From contig NZ_CP091716.1 in NCBI RefSeq assembly GCF_022009635.1, positions 1 through 64,000 on the forward strand: a DNA stretch of 64,000 nt, given 5' to 3'. This DNA comes from Variovorax paradoxus (GTDB taxonomy: Bacteria; Pseudomonadota; Gammaproteobacteria; Burkholderiales; Burkholderiaceae_C). Position 1 is the first letter of the stretch. Each line of letters begins with the position of its first letter. This document shows, one piece after another, positions 9,494 through 17,313 of the stretch. A program made the translations under genes and the position numbers. The notes under the pieces were generated by a model. The model was not told the DNA's origin, ran no database searches, and saw only the letters and a program-made list of their open reading frames with translations.

Positions 9494-10523
9494 TTCCATG
9501 CGCACCCCGACGAACGGGTGCCCCCTGCGCATCGCGGTCATTGGCGCGGGCGCCATCGGCGGCCACTTCGCGGCGCGGCTCGCGCAGGCCGGGCACTCGG
9601 TCACCGTGCTCGACCGCGGCGCCACGCTGGAAGCGATTCGCGAGCACGGCCTGCGCTACACAAGCGGCCCGCAGCCGCAGCAATGCATCGCGGTTCGCGC
9701 CGCGGCATCGCCGCTCGAGATGGAGCCGCCCGAACTCGTGGTGCTCGCGCTCAAGTCGCACGTGCTGCCGGCGGTGGTGCCCACGCTGTCGCCCCTGCTG
9801 AAAGAAGGAGCCACTGTTCTGCCGGTCGGCAACGGCTTGCCGTGGTGGTATTTCCTGGTGCCCGGAAAGCCGCTGTCCGGTTTGCGTCTTCGAAGCGTGG
9901 ACCCCGAAGGCGCCATCGAAAGAAGCATCGACGTGCAACAGGTGCTCGGCGGCAGCGTGATGGCGTCCTGCCACTGTTCGGAGCCGGGCGTGGTAGTGCA
10001 CAGCGCCGGCGGACGCGTCGTGGTCGGAGAGCCGGCCGGCGGACTCAGCGAACGTGCGCAGCACTGGGCCGGCGTGCTGGCTGACGCCGGGCTTGGCGCC
10101 GTCGCGAGCGACGATATCCGCAGCGAGCTTTGGCTCAAATTGCTGGGCAATGCCTGTGCCAATCCGCTGAGCCTGCTGACCGGCGTGACCACCGACCGGA
10201 TGCTGGACGATGATCCGATGCGCCAATTGTTCGAACGCATGATGACCGAGTGCATCTCGCTCGGTCGGCGGCTGGGCCTGACGATCCAGACCGACACGGC
10301 GCAGCGCATGGCGCAGACACGCAAGCTCGGCGCGATCAAGACCTCGATGCTGCAGGACATGGAGGCCGGCCGCGGCGTGGAACTCGATGCGATCCTCGGT
10401 GCCGCGCTCGAAAGCGCATCGGCCTTGCAGCAGCCGGTGCCCTACCTGGAGAGCGCGTTCGCGCTGGCCTGCATGCGGGCGCAGCAGGCCGGGTTGTACT
10501 TCTCGCGAAGTTCGGCCCGCTGA
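9483..10523 (+). CDS. Ketopantoate reductase-family (PanE/ApbA) oxidoreductase
   Basis: The N-terminal RIAVIGAGAIGGHFAARL is the NADPH-binding Rossmann motif, followed by LVVLALKSH and VLPVGNGLPWW. The C-terminal all-helical domain has SELWLKLLGNACANPLSLLTG with the conserved lysine and asparagine, and later KTSMLQDMEAGRGVELDAI. The best N-terminus is either 9483, overlapping the porin stop by 11 bases, or 9498. Length is 341-346 residues, slightly long for PanE. In this context it may be a secondary-metabolism or catabolic 2-oxo acid reductase, not the housekeeping pantothenate enzyme; that distinction cannot be made here. Confidence 0.8.
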   Translation: MPSDSMRTPTNGCPLRIAVIGAGAIGGHFAARLAQAGHSVTVLDRGATLEAIREHGLRYTSGPQPQQCIAVRAAASPLEMEPPELVVLALKSHVLPAVVPTLSPLLKEGATVLPVGNGLPWWYFLVPGKPLSGLRLRSVDPEGAIERSIDVQQVLGGSVMASCHCSEPGVVVHSAGGRVVVGEPAGGLSERAQHWAGVLADAGLGAVASDDIRSELWLKLLGNACANPLSLLTGVTTDRMLDDDPMRQLFERMMTECISLGRRLGLTIQTDTAQRMAQTRKLGAIKTSMLQDMEAGRGVELDAILGAALESASALQQPVPYLESAFALACMRAQQAGLYFSRSSAR

Positions 10524-11113
10524 TCAGCGCGCCCGGTCGGCCACCGGGCGCACGGCGTGCGTGGATTCGGCGTCCTCGTTCAGCCCGATCCACGCGTTGC
10601 CGAAGTTCACGGCATAGAAGTGCTGATCGGCCTCGCTGCCGGAGCCCGACCAGAACTTGATGGGCGGCGTATCGGGGAAGCGCGCCGCGTCGATGGTGGG
10701 AATGGTGGTTTCGCCTACGCACCAGCGTGGCAGGGTCACGGGAGACTGCTCGGGGCTCAGTGCGAGCGTGAAGCTCTCGTCCACCAGTCCGTGGTCGCAG
10801 CGCCGCAGGGCGGCCAGTTCCCCGATGGTCGGCAGCCGCCACTGGGTGATGCCCTCATGGCCTTGGGTATTGAGCGCGTGAACGCGTGCCTGGGCATCCA
10901 TCAGGCCCAGCCTCTCGGGCTCGCCCACACAACGTTCGCCCTTCGAGGTCTGGCCCACGGCGCAGCGCAGCCATCGCAACCCGGTGGTGGCATCGGTGAC
11001 GACAGCCGCCGACTCAGGGCGGGTCGTGGTGAAACGGCTTGTTCGTTGCAACCGCCGAGCAGCAACAGGGTCATCAAAGCAGCCGCCGACGACCAAGGCT
11101 TCGCATCGCGCAT
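10524..11113 (-). CDS. DUF1566-type lipoprotein (frameshifted as read)
   Basis: The ATG at 11113 gives a lipoprotein signal MRDAKPWSSAAALMTLLLLGGC with an LGGC lipobox. Near 11,030 the match moves to a second frame: AVVTDATTGLRWLRCAVGQ, WRLPTIGELAAL, and FWSGSGSEADQHFYAVNFGN. These are the TGLxW and WRLPT-type blocks of DUF1566, found in secreted or surface proteins of unknown function. Its stop codon directly abuts the stop of the converging ketopantoate-reductase-like gene. No enzymatic role can be named. Confidence 0.7.
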
Positions 11114-11309
11114 TCAAAATCCTCCATGACATATAGGTTCTTGGCGGATTTTCCACTCTAGGAGGTGGCACCGGCTTCGCTCAGCCGCGCCCGGCCCGCA
11201 ATTGCTTCGCCTGTCAGAGCAGCCGCGGAGAGCCGTCATCCGACTGTCATAGATACGAAACGTTAAAACATAACATAAGTACACATCTATCCAGCAGGCG
11301 CCGTTTTCC

Positions 11310-12542
11310 ATGCCCGAAACCTCCGAGTATTTGAGCGATTTCCGGCCGCGTTTTCGCCAGCCCAGCGCGGCGGATCTCTGCACGGAAGTGCCGTGCATGA
11401 CGACCGAGGAGACGAACGAGAAGGTGATGGAGGTTTTCAACCGGCACCGCGACCTCGTCAGCCTGCCGGTGGTGGAGCAGAACCAGCCGATCGGCCTGAT
11501 CAACCGGAACATCTTCCTGTCGCAGATGAGCAAGCCGTTCCGCGTCGAGCTGTATGGCCGCAAGAGTTGCATCGCCTTCATGGACAAGGACCCGCTGATC
11601 GTCGATGCGGCGCTGGACCTGGAAGCGTTGACCTTCAAGACCGTGGCGCACGGCGAGAAGGCCCTGTCCGACGGCTTCATCATCACGCGCGACGGCGAGT
11701 TCGCCGGCGTCGGCAACGGCTTGCAGCTCATGCGCCTGGTGGCGGACCTGCAGGTGTCGCGCAACCGCCAGATCATGCACAGCATCGAATACGCCAGCGT
11801 GATCCAGCGCTCCACCCTGCGCAGCTCGCTCGACGCCCTGTCGCGCGCCTGTCCCGAGGCCCACCTGGTGTGGGAGCCGCGCGACGTGGTCGGCGGCGAT
11901 TTCTACCAGTTCAGCACCGCGGCGGACGGCTGGTTCGCCACCGTGGCCGACTGCACGGGGCACGGCGTTCCCGGCGCCTTCATGACGCTGATCGCCTCCA
12001 CCAACCTGAATCAGGCCATCGAGCAGCACGGGCCGCGCGACCCCGCCCTCCTGCTGGGCAACGTGAATCGCAGTATCAAACATATGCTGGGCCAGATGGA
12101 CGGGCAGGACGCAACGCCCGGCTCGGACGACGGCATGGACGCCGCGTGCTTCTGGTTCGAGCCCGCGCATGGCCGGCTGGTGTTTGCCGGCGCCCGGCTG
12201 TCGCTGTTCCTGCTGCGCCCCGGCGCCGATGCCGTGGAACTGGTCGAGGGGCAGCGCAAGGGCGTGGGCTACATGGACACCGAGTTCGACTTCGGCTGGA
12301 CCAACCAGGAACTGCACCTGCCCCAGGGCAGCCTTGTCTTCGTGAGCACCGACGGGCTGATCGACCAGGTCGGCGGCCCCCGCGCCATCGCACTGGGCAA
12401 GCGTCGCGTGCGCGAACTGCTGCTCGAGCAGCGCGGGCGCACGGCCGCGCAAGTCAATCAGGCGGTGCTGGACGCCCTGCGGGCCTGGCAAGGCGAGCAC
12501 CACCGCCGCGACGACCTGACCTTTTTCTGTTTCCGCACCTGA
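11310..12542 (+). CDS. siaA: SpoIIE/PP2C-type serine phosphatase with N-terminal CBS-like region (SiaA-like)
   Basis: The intact 410-residue protein has two parts. Residues about 20-150 look like a CBS-type sensor (DLVSLPVVEQNQPIGLINRN, then GEFAGVGNGLQLMRLVADLQ). Residues about 160-410 are a SpoIIE phosphatase: LVWEPRDVVGGDFYQF and ATVADCTGHGVPGAFMTLIA carry the metal-binding aspartates, and LVFVSTDGLIDQVGG and RRDDLTFFCFR close the domain. The next three genes match SiaB, SiaC and SiaD in order. By analogy with Pseudomonas this phosphatase should dephosphorylate SiaC. Unlike P. aeruginosa SiaA it has no membrane segments or HAMP domain, so its input is probably cytoplasmic. Confidence 0.8.
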   Translation: MPETSEYLSDFRPRFRQPSAADLCTEVPCMTTEETNEKVMEVFNRHRDLVSLPVVEQNQPIGLINRNIFLSQMSKPFRVELYGRKSCIAFMDKDPLIVDAALDLEALTFKTVAHGEKALSDGFIITRDGEFAGVGNGLQLMRLVADLQVSRNRQIMHSIEYASVIQRSTLRSSLDALSRACPEAHLVWEPRDVVGGDFYQFSTAADGWFATVADCTGHGVPGAFMTLIASTNLNQAIEQHGPRDPALLLGNVNRSIKHMLGQMDGQDATPGSDDGMDAACFWFEPAHGRLVFAGARLSLFLLRPGADAVELVEGQRKGVGYMDTEFDFGWTNQELHLPQGSLVFVSTDGLIDQVGGPRAIALGKRRVRELLLEQRGRTAAQVNQAVLDALRAWQGEHHRRDDLTFFCFRT

Positions 12543-12557
12543 CACGGGAATTCACCC

Positions 12558-13127
12558 ATGCCCTTCCCCCCGATCGCCGACAAGTACGGTTCCTTCTTCA
12601 ACGTGGCGCGCCAACACCAGGTCATCTTCTATTACGTGGGCTACTTCTCCCAGCACATCGTGGCCGCCATGTCCGACGCCGTGAAGCTGCAGCTCGAGGT
12701 GGCCGGCGTGGCCGGCCCGACACGGCGCAAGCTGTTCTCCTCGTTCGTCGAGATGGCACAGAACATCATTCACTACTCGGCCGATACACTCACGGCCGCG
12801 AGCCTGGACAGCGGCGAGTTGCGCCACGGCTCGGTCTGCATCCGCCGCGAGCGACGGCGGCTTTCTACTGCTGTGCGCCAACCCCGTCGAGCCCGCGATC
12901 GCCGATGCGTTGCGCGAGAAGCTGGAGACGCTGCGCAGCATGACGCTGGAAGAGATCAAGCAGGCCTACCGCCAGACGCTGCGCGAAGAAACGCCCGAAG
13001 GCAGCAAAGGCGCGGGCATGGGACTTCTCACGGTCGCTCGCGACGCCCGCGAGCCGCTGGAGTTCGATTTCGACGCTGCCGACAGCGCCGGTGGCTCCCG
13101 GTGTTCTACCTGAAGGCGGCGATCTAA
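12558..13127 (+). CDS. siaB: SiaB-family kinase (frameshifted as read)
   Basis: The N-terminal frame (from 12558) gives QHQVIFYYVGYFSQHIVAAM and KLFSSFVEMAQNIIHYSAD, matching the SiaB/DUF6272 family of small histidine-kinase-fold protein kinases. Near 12,850 the frame shifts to REKLETLRSMTLEEIKQAYR and SKGAGMGLLTVARDA, the G-rich ATP-lid equivalent. A further missing C near 13,100 restores PVFYLKAAI, ending at 13127. Repaired length is about 190 residues. In P. aeruginosa SiaB phosphorylates SiaC on threonine, opposing SiaA. It lies 15 bases downstream of the phosphatase gene. Confidence 0.75.
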   Translation: MPFPPIADKYGSFFNVARQHQVIFYYVGYFSQHIVAAMSDAVKLQLEVAGVAGPTRRKLFSSFVEMAQNIIHYSADTLTAASLDSGELRHGSVCIRRERRRLSTAVRQPRRARDRRCVAREAGDAAQHDAGRDQAGLPPDAARRNARRQQRRGHGTSHGRSRRPRAAGVRFRRCRQRRWLPVFYLKAAI

Positions 13128-13161
13128 ACCGCCCAAGCCCGGCAACGAATCGAGATTACAG

Positions 13162-13551
13162 ATGGAAAACCTCTACATCGCCCCGACGCCCAGTTCCCCC
13201 CAGGTGGACTTCAAGTTCGACGCTCGGACACTCAGCCTGCGGGGCGAGTCCTATCCCGAAAACGCCGCCGCCTTCTATGGCGAGGTGATTGCGCGACTCA
13301 AGGAATACCTGGCCCAGCAAAGCGGCACCCAGATCGAGGTCAATATCGCATTGGCCTACTTCAACAGCTCCAGCACCAAGATGCTGTTCAACCTGATCGC
13401 GGCGCTCAACGACGCGGTGGAGGCCGGCAACCGGGTGAACCTGAACTGGTACCACGACGAGGACGACGACACCATCCTCGAATTCGGCCAGGAGCTCAGC
13501 GAAGACTTTCCCGCGATCGACTTCGCGAGCCATCCCGTGAAGCCGGCCTGA
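13162..13551 (+). CDS. siaC: SiaC-family (DUF1987) phosphoprotein
   Basis: The intact 129-residue protein matches SiaC: LYIAPTPSSPQVDFKFDAR, LSLRGESYPENAAAFYG and VNIALAYFNSSSTKMLFNLI. The serine/threonine cluster at residues 69-72 is the likely phosphoacceptor site; T72 aligns with the phosphothreonine described for SiaC in Pseudomonas. Unphosphorylated SiaC binds and activates the cyclase SiaD. The stop is immediately followed by the start of the cyclase gene, so the two are translationally close. The protein is cytoplasmic. Confidence 0.85.
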   Translation: MENLYIAPTPSSPQVDFKFDARTLSLRGESYPENAAAFYGEVIARLKEYLAQQSGTQIEVNIALAYFNSSSTKMLFNLIAALNDAVEAGNRVNLNWYHDEDDDTILEFGQELSEDFPAIDFASHPVKPA

Positions 13552-14292
13552 ATGGACACCGCCGCACCGCCGGATCTGTTCGACGCCGAGAGCCGGGCGC
13601 TGCAAGCCGCGCGCGCCGCCTACGACGCCAGCGCCACGACGCAGTCCGAACCCTGCCGGCAGGCGCTGGGCGAACTGCTCACGGCCTACGAACGGCTCCT
13701 GCGCGAAACGCGCCGGCTGGTGCGCCGCAGTGACCGGGCCGAATTCGACATGAACCAGCTGAACCTGCGCCTGCAGGACCTGGCGGCCGAGCTCGAATAC
13801 CGCGCCACGCACGATCCGCTGACCGGCGTGCTCAACCGGGCGGCCATCATCGAGCTCGTGAACAGCCATTTTTCGGACGGTGACATCGCACTGATCGTGC
13901 TGGACATCGATCACTTCAAGCGCATCAACGACAGCTTCGGCCACCCCACGGGAGACCGCGTCATCCAGGCCGTGGTGAGCTGCCTCAAGCAAGAGGTGCC
14001 GACGACGGCGCAGATCGGCCGTGTCGGCGGCGAGGAATTCACCGTGGTGCTGCCAGGGCAAGGCGGCGATGCCAGCGGACAGGTCGCGCAGGCGCTGCGG
14101 CGTGCCATCGAGGCGTATGCATTCGATCTGCCCGACGGCAGCGGCGTCACGGCCAGCTTCGGCGTGTGCTGGTCGCCGCGCGGCAGCAACTTCGACAGCG
14201 CCTACGGTCTGGCCGACGAAGCCCTGTATGTCGCCAAGCGCGGCGGACGCAACCAGGTCGCGCTCGCATCCGGCCACGCGCAACCCGCATGA
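13552..14292 (+). CDS. siaD: GGDEF diguanylate cyclase (SiaD-like)
   Basis: This protein has 246 residues. An N-terminal helical region (residues 10-80, ALQAARAAYDAS to ERLLRETRRLVRRSD) is the likely SiaC-binding coiled stalk. The GGDEF domain follows: THDPLTGVLNRAAIIELV, IVLDIDHFKRINDSFGH, and the active-site loop GRVGGEEFTVVLPG. The residues before GGEEF do not form an RxxD inhibitory site, so product feedback at that site seems absent. It should make cyclic di-GMP when SiaC is unphosphorylated. The TGA overlaps the next gene in ATGA fashion. Confidence 0.85.
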   Translation: MDTAAPPDLFDAESRALQAARAAYDASATTQSEPCRQALGELLTAYERLLRETRRLVRRSDRAEFDMNQLNLRLQDLAAELEYRATHDPLTGVLNRAAIIELVNSHFSDGDIALIVLDIDHFKRINDSFGHPTGDRVIQAVVSCLKQEVPTTAQIGRVGGEEFTVVLPGQGGDASGQVAQALRRAIEAYAFDLPDGSGVTASFGVCWSPRGSNFDSAYGLADEALYVAKRGGRNQVALASGHAQPA

Positions 14293-16526
14293 GGCGCGAG
14301 GCTGAGCCGGGCCGGTCGGCCCGCGCGAAGGGCCGGGCGCCCGACTGGCGCGTGCTGGTCGTGGACCAGGACGCCGACGTGCATGCGGCAGCGCGCGCCG
14401 CGCTGCAGGGCCTCACGCTGTTCGAACGCCCCCTGGTGTTCGTGCATGCCTACTCGGGCGAGGAAGCGCGCGCGCTCGTGCTGCGCGAGCACGACCTGGC
14501 CGTGGTCATCCTGGACGTGGTGACGGAAAGCACGAAAGCCGGGCTGGACCTGGTGGACTTCATCCGCCACACCGCCGGCCTGCGCAACACGCGCATCGTG
14601 CTGCGCACGGGCGGACCGGGCCATGTGCCGGCGCTGGACACGCTGCTGCGCTATGACATCAACGACTACCGGACCAAGGCCGAGCTCACGCAGGACCGCC
14701 TGCTGGCCATGGTCGTCACGGCCGTGCGCTCCTACAAGCAGCTGTGCGCCATCGAGGCCAACAGCCGCAGCCTGGAGCTCATCGTGCGCTCCAGCGCCTC
14801 GCTGCTCGAAGAGACCGATCTGCGCGCCTTTGCCCGCAGCATCATCACCCAGCTCATCGCGCTGCTCGGCGCGGCCGGGGACGGCCTGGTCTGTGCACCG
14901 GGCATGCAGCCGGCCAGCCCGTACCGCGTGGTGGCGGCGGCCGGCCGGTTCACCGGCCTGGTCGATCTGCCGCTGGATGCGCTGCCCGAATTGCCCGAGC
15001 TCTCCGGGCTGCACCTGTTGCGCCGCGCGCTCGCTCGGCTGCAACGTCTATGGCGAGGACGGCGGCGTGGCCCTGCACATCGGCCGCAAGGACGATCAGG
15101 ACATGGCCGTCTTCATCGACACCACCGGGCTGCGCGGCACTGTCGACCGGCAGCTGCTGGACGTGTTCTGCGTCAACCTCAGCACGCTGCTGCACAGCCG
15201 AGGGCTGCTGGAGCGGTTGCACGAATACGCCTACTACGACCCGCTCGTGCGACTGCCCAACCGGACCCACTTCGTCGAAAAGGTCGACGACTGCGCACGG
15301 CAGGGCATGCGGGACCACATCCTGGCGCTGGTCGACATCGACGACTTCAGCGCCACCAACGACGTCATGGGCCACCGCTTCGGCGACCGCCTGCTGGAGA
15401 CCGTGGCCCGGCGCCTGGCCGATGCATTGCCGGCCGAAGTCGTGCTGGCCCGCCTGGGCGCCGACACCTTCGGCGTGCTCGGACCCGTCGGCCAGGTGTC
15501 GCCGACGCAATTGCTGGAATGCGTGCGCCAGCCGCTGGCCGTCGACGGCGTGCCGCACAAGGTCTCGCTGACCTGCGGCTACGTCTTGCTTCCGGAAGAC
15601 GCACAGGCTGGCGTCGATCTGGTCAAGGACGCCACGATTGCCTTGAAGCGCGCCAAGCGCGACCACCGCGGCCAGCACCTGCAGTACTCCGGGCACATGG
15701 GCACCGAGGCCCGCGCTCGCGCCTTGCTGCTGTCCAATTTGCGTGCCGCCATCGACAACGCGCAGCTGTTCCTGGTCTATCAGCCGCAAATCGACCTGAA
15801 CACCCGCGCGCTGGTGGGCCTGAAGCCCTGCTGCGCTGGCGCGCCGATGACGGCAATCTGGTGCCGCCGGACCGGTTCATTCCGGTGGCCGAGCATTCCG
15901 GCCTGATCGTGGCGCTCGGGCAATGGGTGTTGTCCACGGCCTGCATGACCATGCGCGAGCTGCTGGATGCGGGCTGCGCGCCGCTGCGCATGGCCGTCAA
16001 CGTCTCGACCGTGCAGTTGCGGGACCCGGGGTTCTTCGAGACCGTGCGCGCGGCGTTGTCGCACAGCCGGCTCCAGGGCAGCCACCTGGAACTGGAGATC
16101 ACCGAATCCGTCGCCGTGCTGCCCACGCAACTGCTGGAGTCCACTTTGACCGCCTTGCGGGCCGAGGGCATTTCCATTGCCATCGACGACTTCGGCACCG
16201 GCTATTCATCGCTGAGCTATCTGGAGCGGCTGCCGCTGGACCGCATCAAGATCGACGGCACTTTCGTGCGCCAGCTCAGCGAGACGCAAGGGGCACGCAT
16301 CGCCGAAATGGTCGTGCAACTGGGCCGCAAGCTCGGCCTGCACGTGCTGGCCGAAGGCATCGAGGACGATGCCGCCTGGCAAGCGCTGCTGGCCATGGAC
16401 TGCAACGAAGGCCAGGGCTACTGCATTGCTCCGCCCATGGACAAGGACAGTTTGTTCCGCTGGCTTCAGCAGCGGGCCGATCGGCGCGAGGGCATCGCGC
16501 TTCACAGCGGGCTGGACGGGGCCTGA
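14289..16526 (+). CDS. Response-regulator-like GGDEF-EAL protein, degenerate GGDEF (frameshifted as read)
   Basis: The start at 14289 overlaps the siaD stop. The order is a receiver-like region (DWRVLVVDQDADVHAAARAA, LAVVILDVVTES) and a DUF3369-type sensor (LELIVRSSASLLEETDLRAF). A frame change near 15,030 leads to the GGDEF domain (YDPLVRLPNRTHFVEKVDD), whose active loop reads ARLGADTFGVL instead of GGDEF. A second change near 15,830 leads to an EAL domain: EALLRW, LELEITES, IAIDDFGTGYSSLSYLERLP, HVLAEGIED. The EAL catalytic residues look complete, so the protein probably degrades cyclic di-GMP, with the GGDEF part as a regulatory pseudo-domain. Repaired length is about 745 residues. Confidence 0.8.
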   Translation: MRREAEPGRSARAKGRAPDWRVLVVDQDADVHAAARAALQGLTLFERPLVFVHAYSGEEARALVLREHDLAVVILDVVTESTKAGLDLVDFIRHTAGLRNTRIVLRTGGPGHVPALDTLLRYDINDYRTKAELTQDRLLAMVVTAVRSYKQLCAIEANSRSLELIVRSSASLLEETDLRAFARSIITQLIALLGAAGDGLVCAPGMQPASPYRVVAAAGRFTGLVDLPLDALPELPELSGLHLLRRALARLQRLWRGRRRGPAHRPQGRSGHGRLHRHHRAARHCRPAAAGRVLRQPQHAAAQPRAAGAVARIRLLRPARATAQPDPLRRKGRRLRTAGHAGPHPGAGRHRRLQRHQRRHGPPLRRPPAGDRGPAPGRCIAGRSRAGPPGRRHLRRARTRRPGVADAIAGMRAPAAGRRRRAAQGLADLRLRLASGRRTGWRRSGQGRHDCLEARQARPPRPAPAVLRAHGHRGPRSRLAAVQFACRHRQRAAVPGLSAANRPEHPRAGGPEALLRWRADDGNLVPPDRFIPVAEHSGLIVALGQWVLSTACMTMRELLDAGCAPLRMAVNVSTVQLRDPGFFETVRAALSHSRLQGSHLELEITESVAVLPTQLLESTLTALRAEGISIAIDDFGTGYSSLSYLERLPLDRIKIDGTFVRQLSETQGARIAEMVVQLGRKLGLHVLAEGIEDDAAWQALLAMDCNEGQGYCIAPPMDKDSLFRWLQQRADRREGIALHSGLDGA

Positions 16527-16596
16527 TCGATGAGGGCGGCCTGCGGACCACACGCCCTCGCGCTGTCGAACCATGAGATCTGCGTGCCACGCGTCT

Positions 16597-16893
16597 TCAC
16601 GACAGATCTGTCAGTCCACCGGGCCACGACTGTGCACTGTGAAGAACTCGCAAGATGCGAACGCCATCTTCTTCGACCCGATACGCCACGATGTATGGCG
16701 TGCGACGAATGACAAGTTCGCGGGTTCCTTCGATGCGCCCCGGACGCCCGCCCTCTGGAAACTGCAGCAGCACCAATACCTGCGTGGCAATGCGCTCATC
16801 TACCGAGATTGCCGCGCGTGAGTCATCTTTCTCGATGAAATCGAATATTCGCTCGCGGTCATCCATCGCCAGCGGCGACCACTCAAGCCTCAC
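16597..16893 (-). CDS. RelE/ParE-family toxin
   Basis: This is a 98-residue protein starting with GTG at 16893. The sequence LEWSPLAMDDRERIFDFIEK, RPGRIEGTRELVI and YIVAYRVEEDGVRILRVLHS is the ParE/RelE toxin fold, with the basic GTRELVIRR strand and the C-terminal HS. Members either cleave mRNA at the ribosome or inhibit gyrase; the subtype is not certain. The GTG overlaps the antitoxin TGA by one turn (GTGA), giving coupled translation with the antitoxin first. It forms an isolated module between the cyclic di-GMP locus and the AraC gene. Confidence 0.85.
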   Translation of the reverse strand: MRLEWSPLAMDDRERIFDFIEKDDSRAAISVDERIATQVLVLLQFPEGGRPGRIEGTRELVIRRTPYIVAYRVEEDGVRILRVLHSAQSWPGGLTDLS

Positions 16894-17198
16894 GCGCCAC
16901 CTTCACCGGCCTTGAGCTGCGCGGCCGCACGACGCTTGGCGAAATGCGCCTCGACTTTTTCATGAGGAATACCCGGGCGAGGGTCGTCCAAGGCCTCCTG
17001 GACCTTGGCCCGGAACCAGGCGTCATACGCCGCGGGATCGACGGTCAGGCCCGCCGGCAACGCGCCCTCTTTTGCCACGCGCGTCAAAACGATCCTCATC
17101 ACATCCGACACGCTAAGACCGATGTTGTCGAGCACAGCAGTCGCGCGCTCCTTGATTTCGGCGTCGATGCGGGTCTGCACCAATGCGTTTGCGGCCAT
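16890..17198 (-). CDS. RelB/DinJ-family antitoxin
   Basis: The ATG at 17198 gives 102 residues: NALVQTRIDAEIKERATAVL and NIGLSVSDVMRIVLTRVAKE form the ribbon-helix-helix DNA-binding and dimerisation region of RelB/DinJ antitoxins. The C-terminal part, with PRPGIPHEKVEAHFAKRRAA, would wrap the toxin. An earlier in-frame start exists but lacks conservation. The upstream palindrome at 17,228-17,246 is the probable autoregulatory operator. Confidence 0.85.
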   Translation of the reverse strand: MAANALVQTRIDAEIKERATAVLDNIGLSVSDVMRIVLTRVAKEGALPAGLTVDPAAYDAWFRAKVQEALDDPRPGIPHEKVEAHFAKRRAAAQLKAGEGGA

Positions 17199-17227
17199 GG
17201 CGGCCCTCCTGGTCAGAAAACAATCGA

Positions 17228-17246
17228 TCAATTGTAATTCAATTGA
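17228..17246. promoter_or_regulatory. Palindromic operator of the toxin-antitoxin pair
   Basis: Arms TCAATTG and CAATTGA flank the 5-base spacer TAATT, a perfect inverted repeat in a short AT-rich island 30 bases upstream of the antitoxin ATG. RelB-type antitoxins bind such sites to repress their own operon. Binding itself is inference from position and symmetry. Confidence 0.55.
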
Positions 17247-17313
17247 ATGACAAATGAGCTGCTCACGGTGCGGGCACGGAGGCGTGTGCAGTCGGCCGCC
17301 ATGCCGCGAAGGT

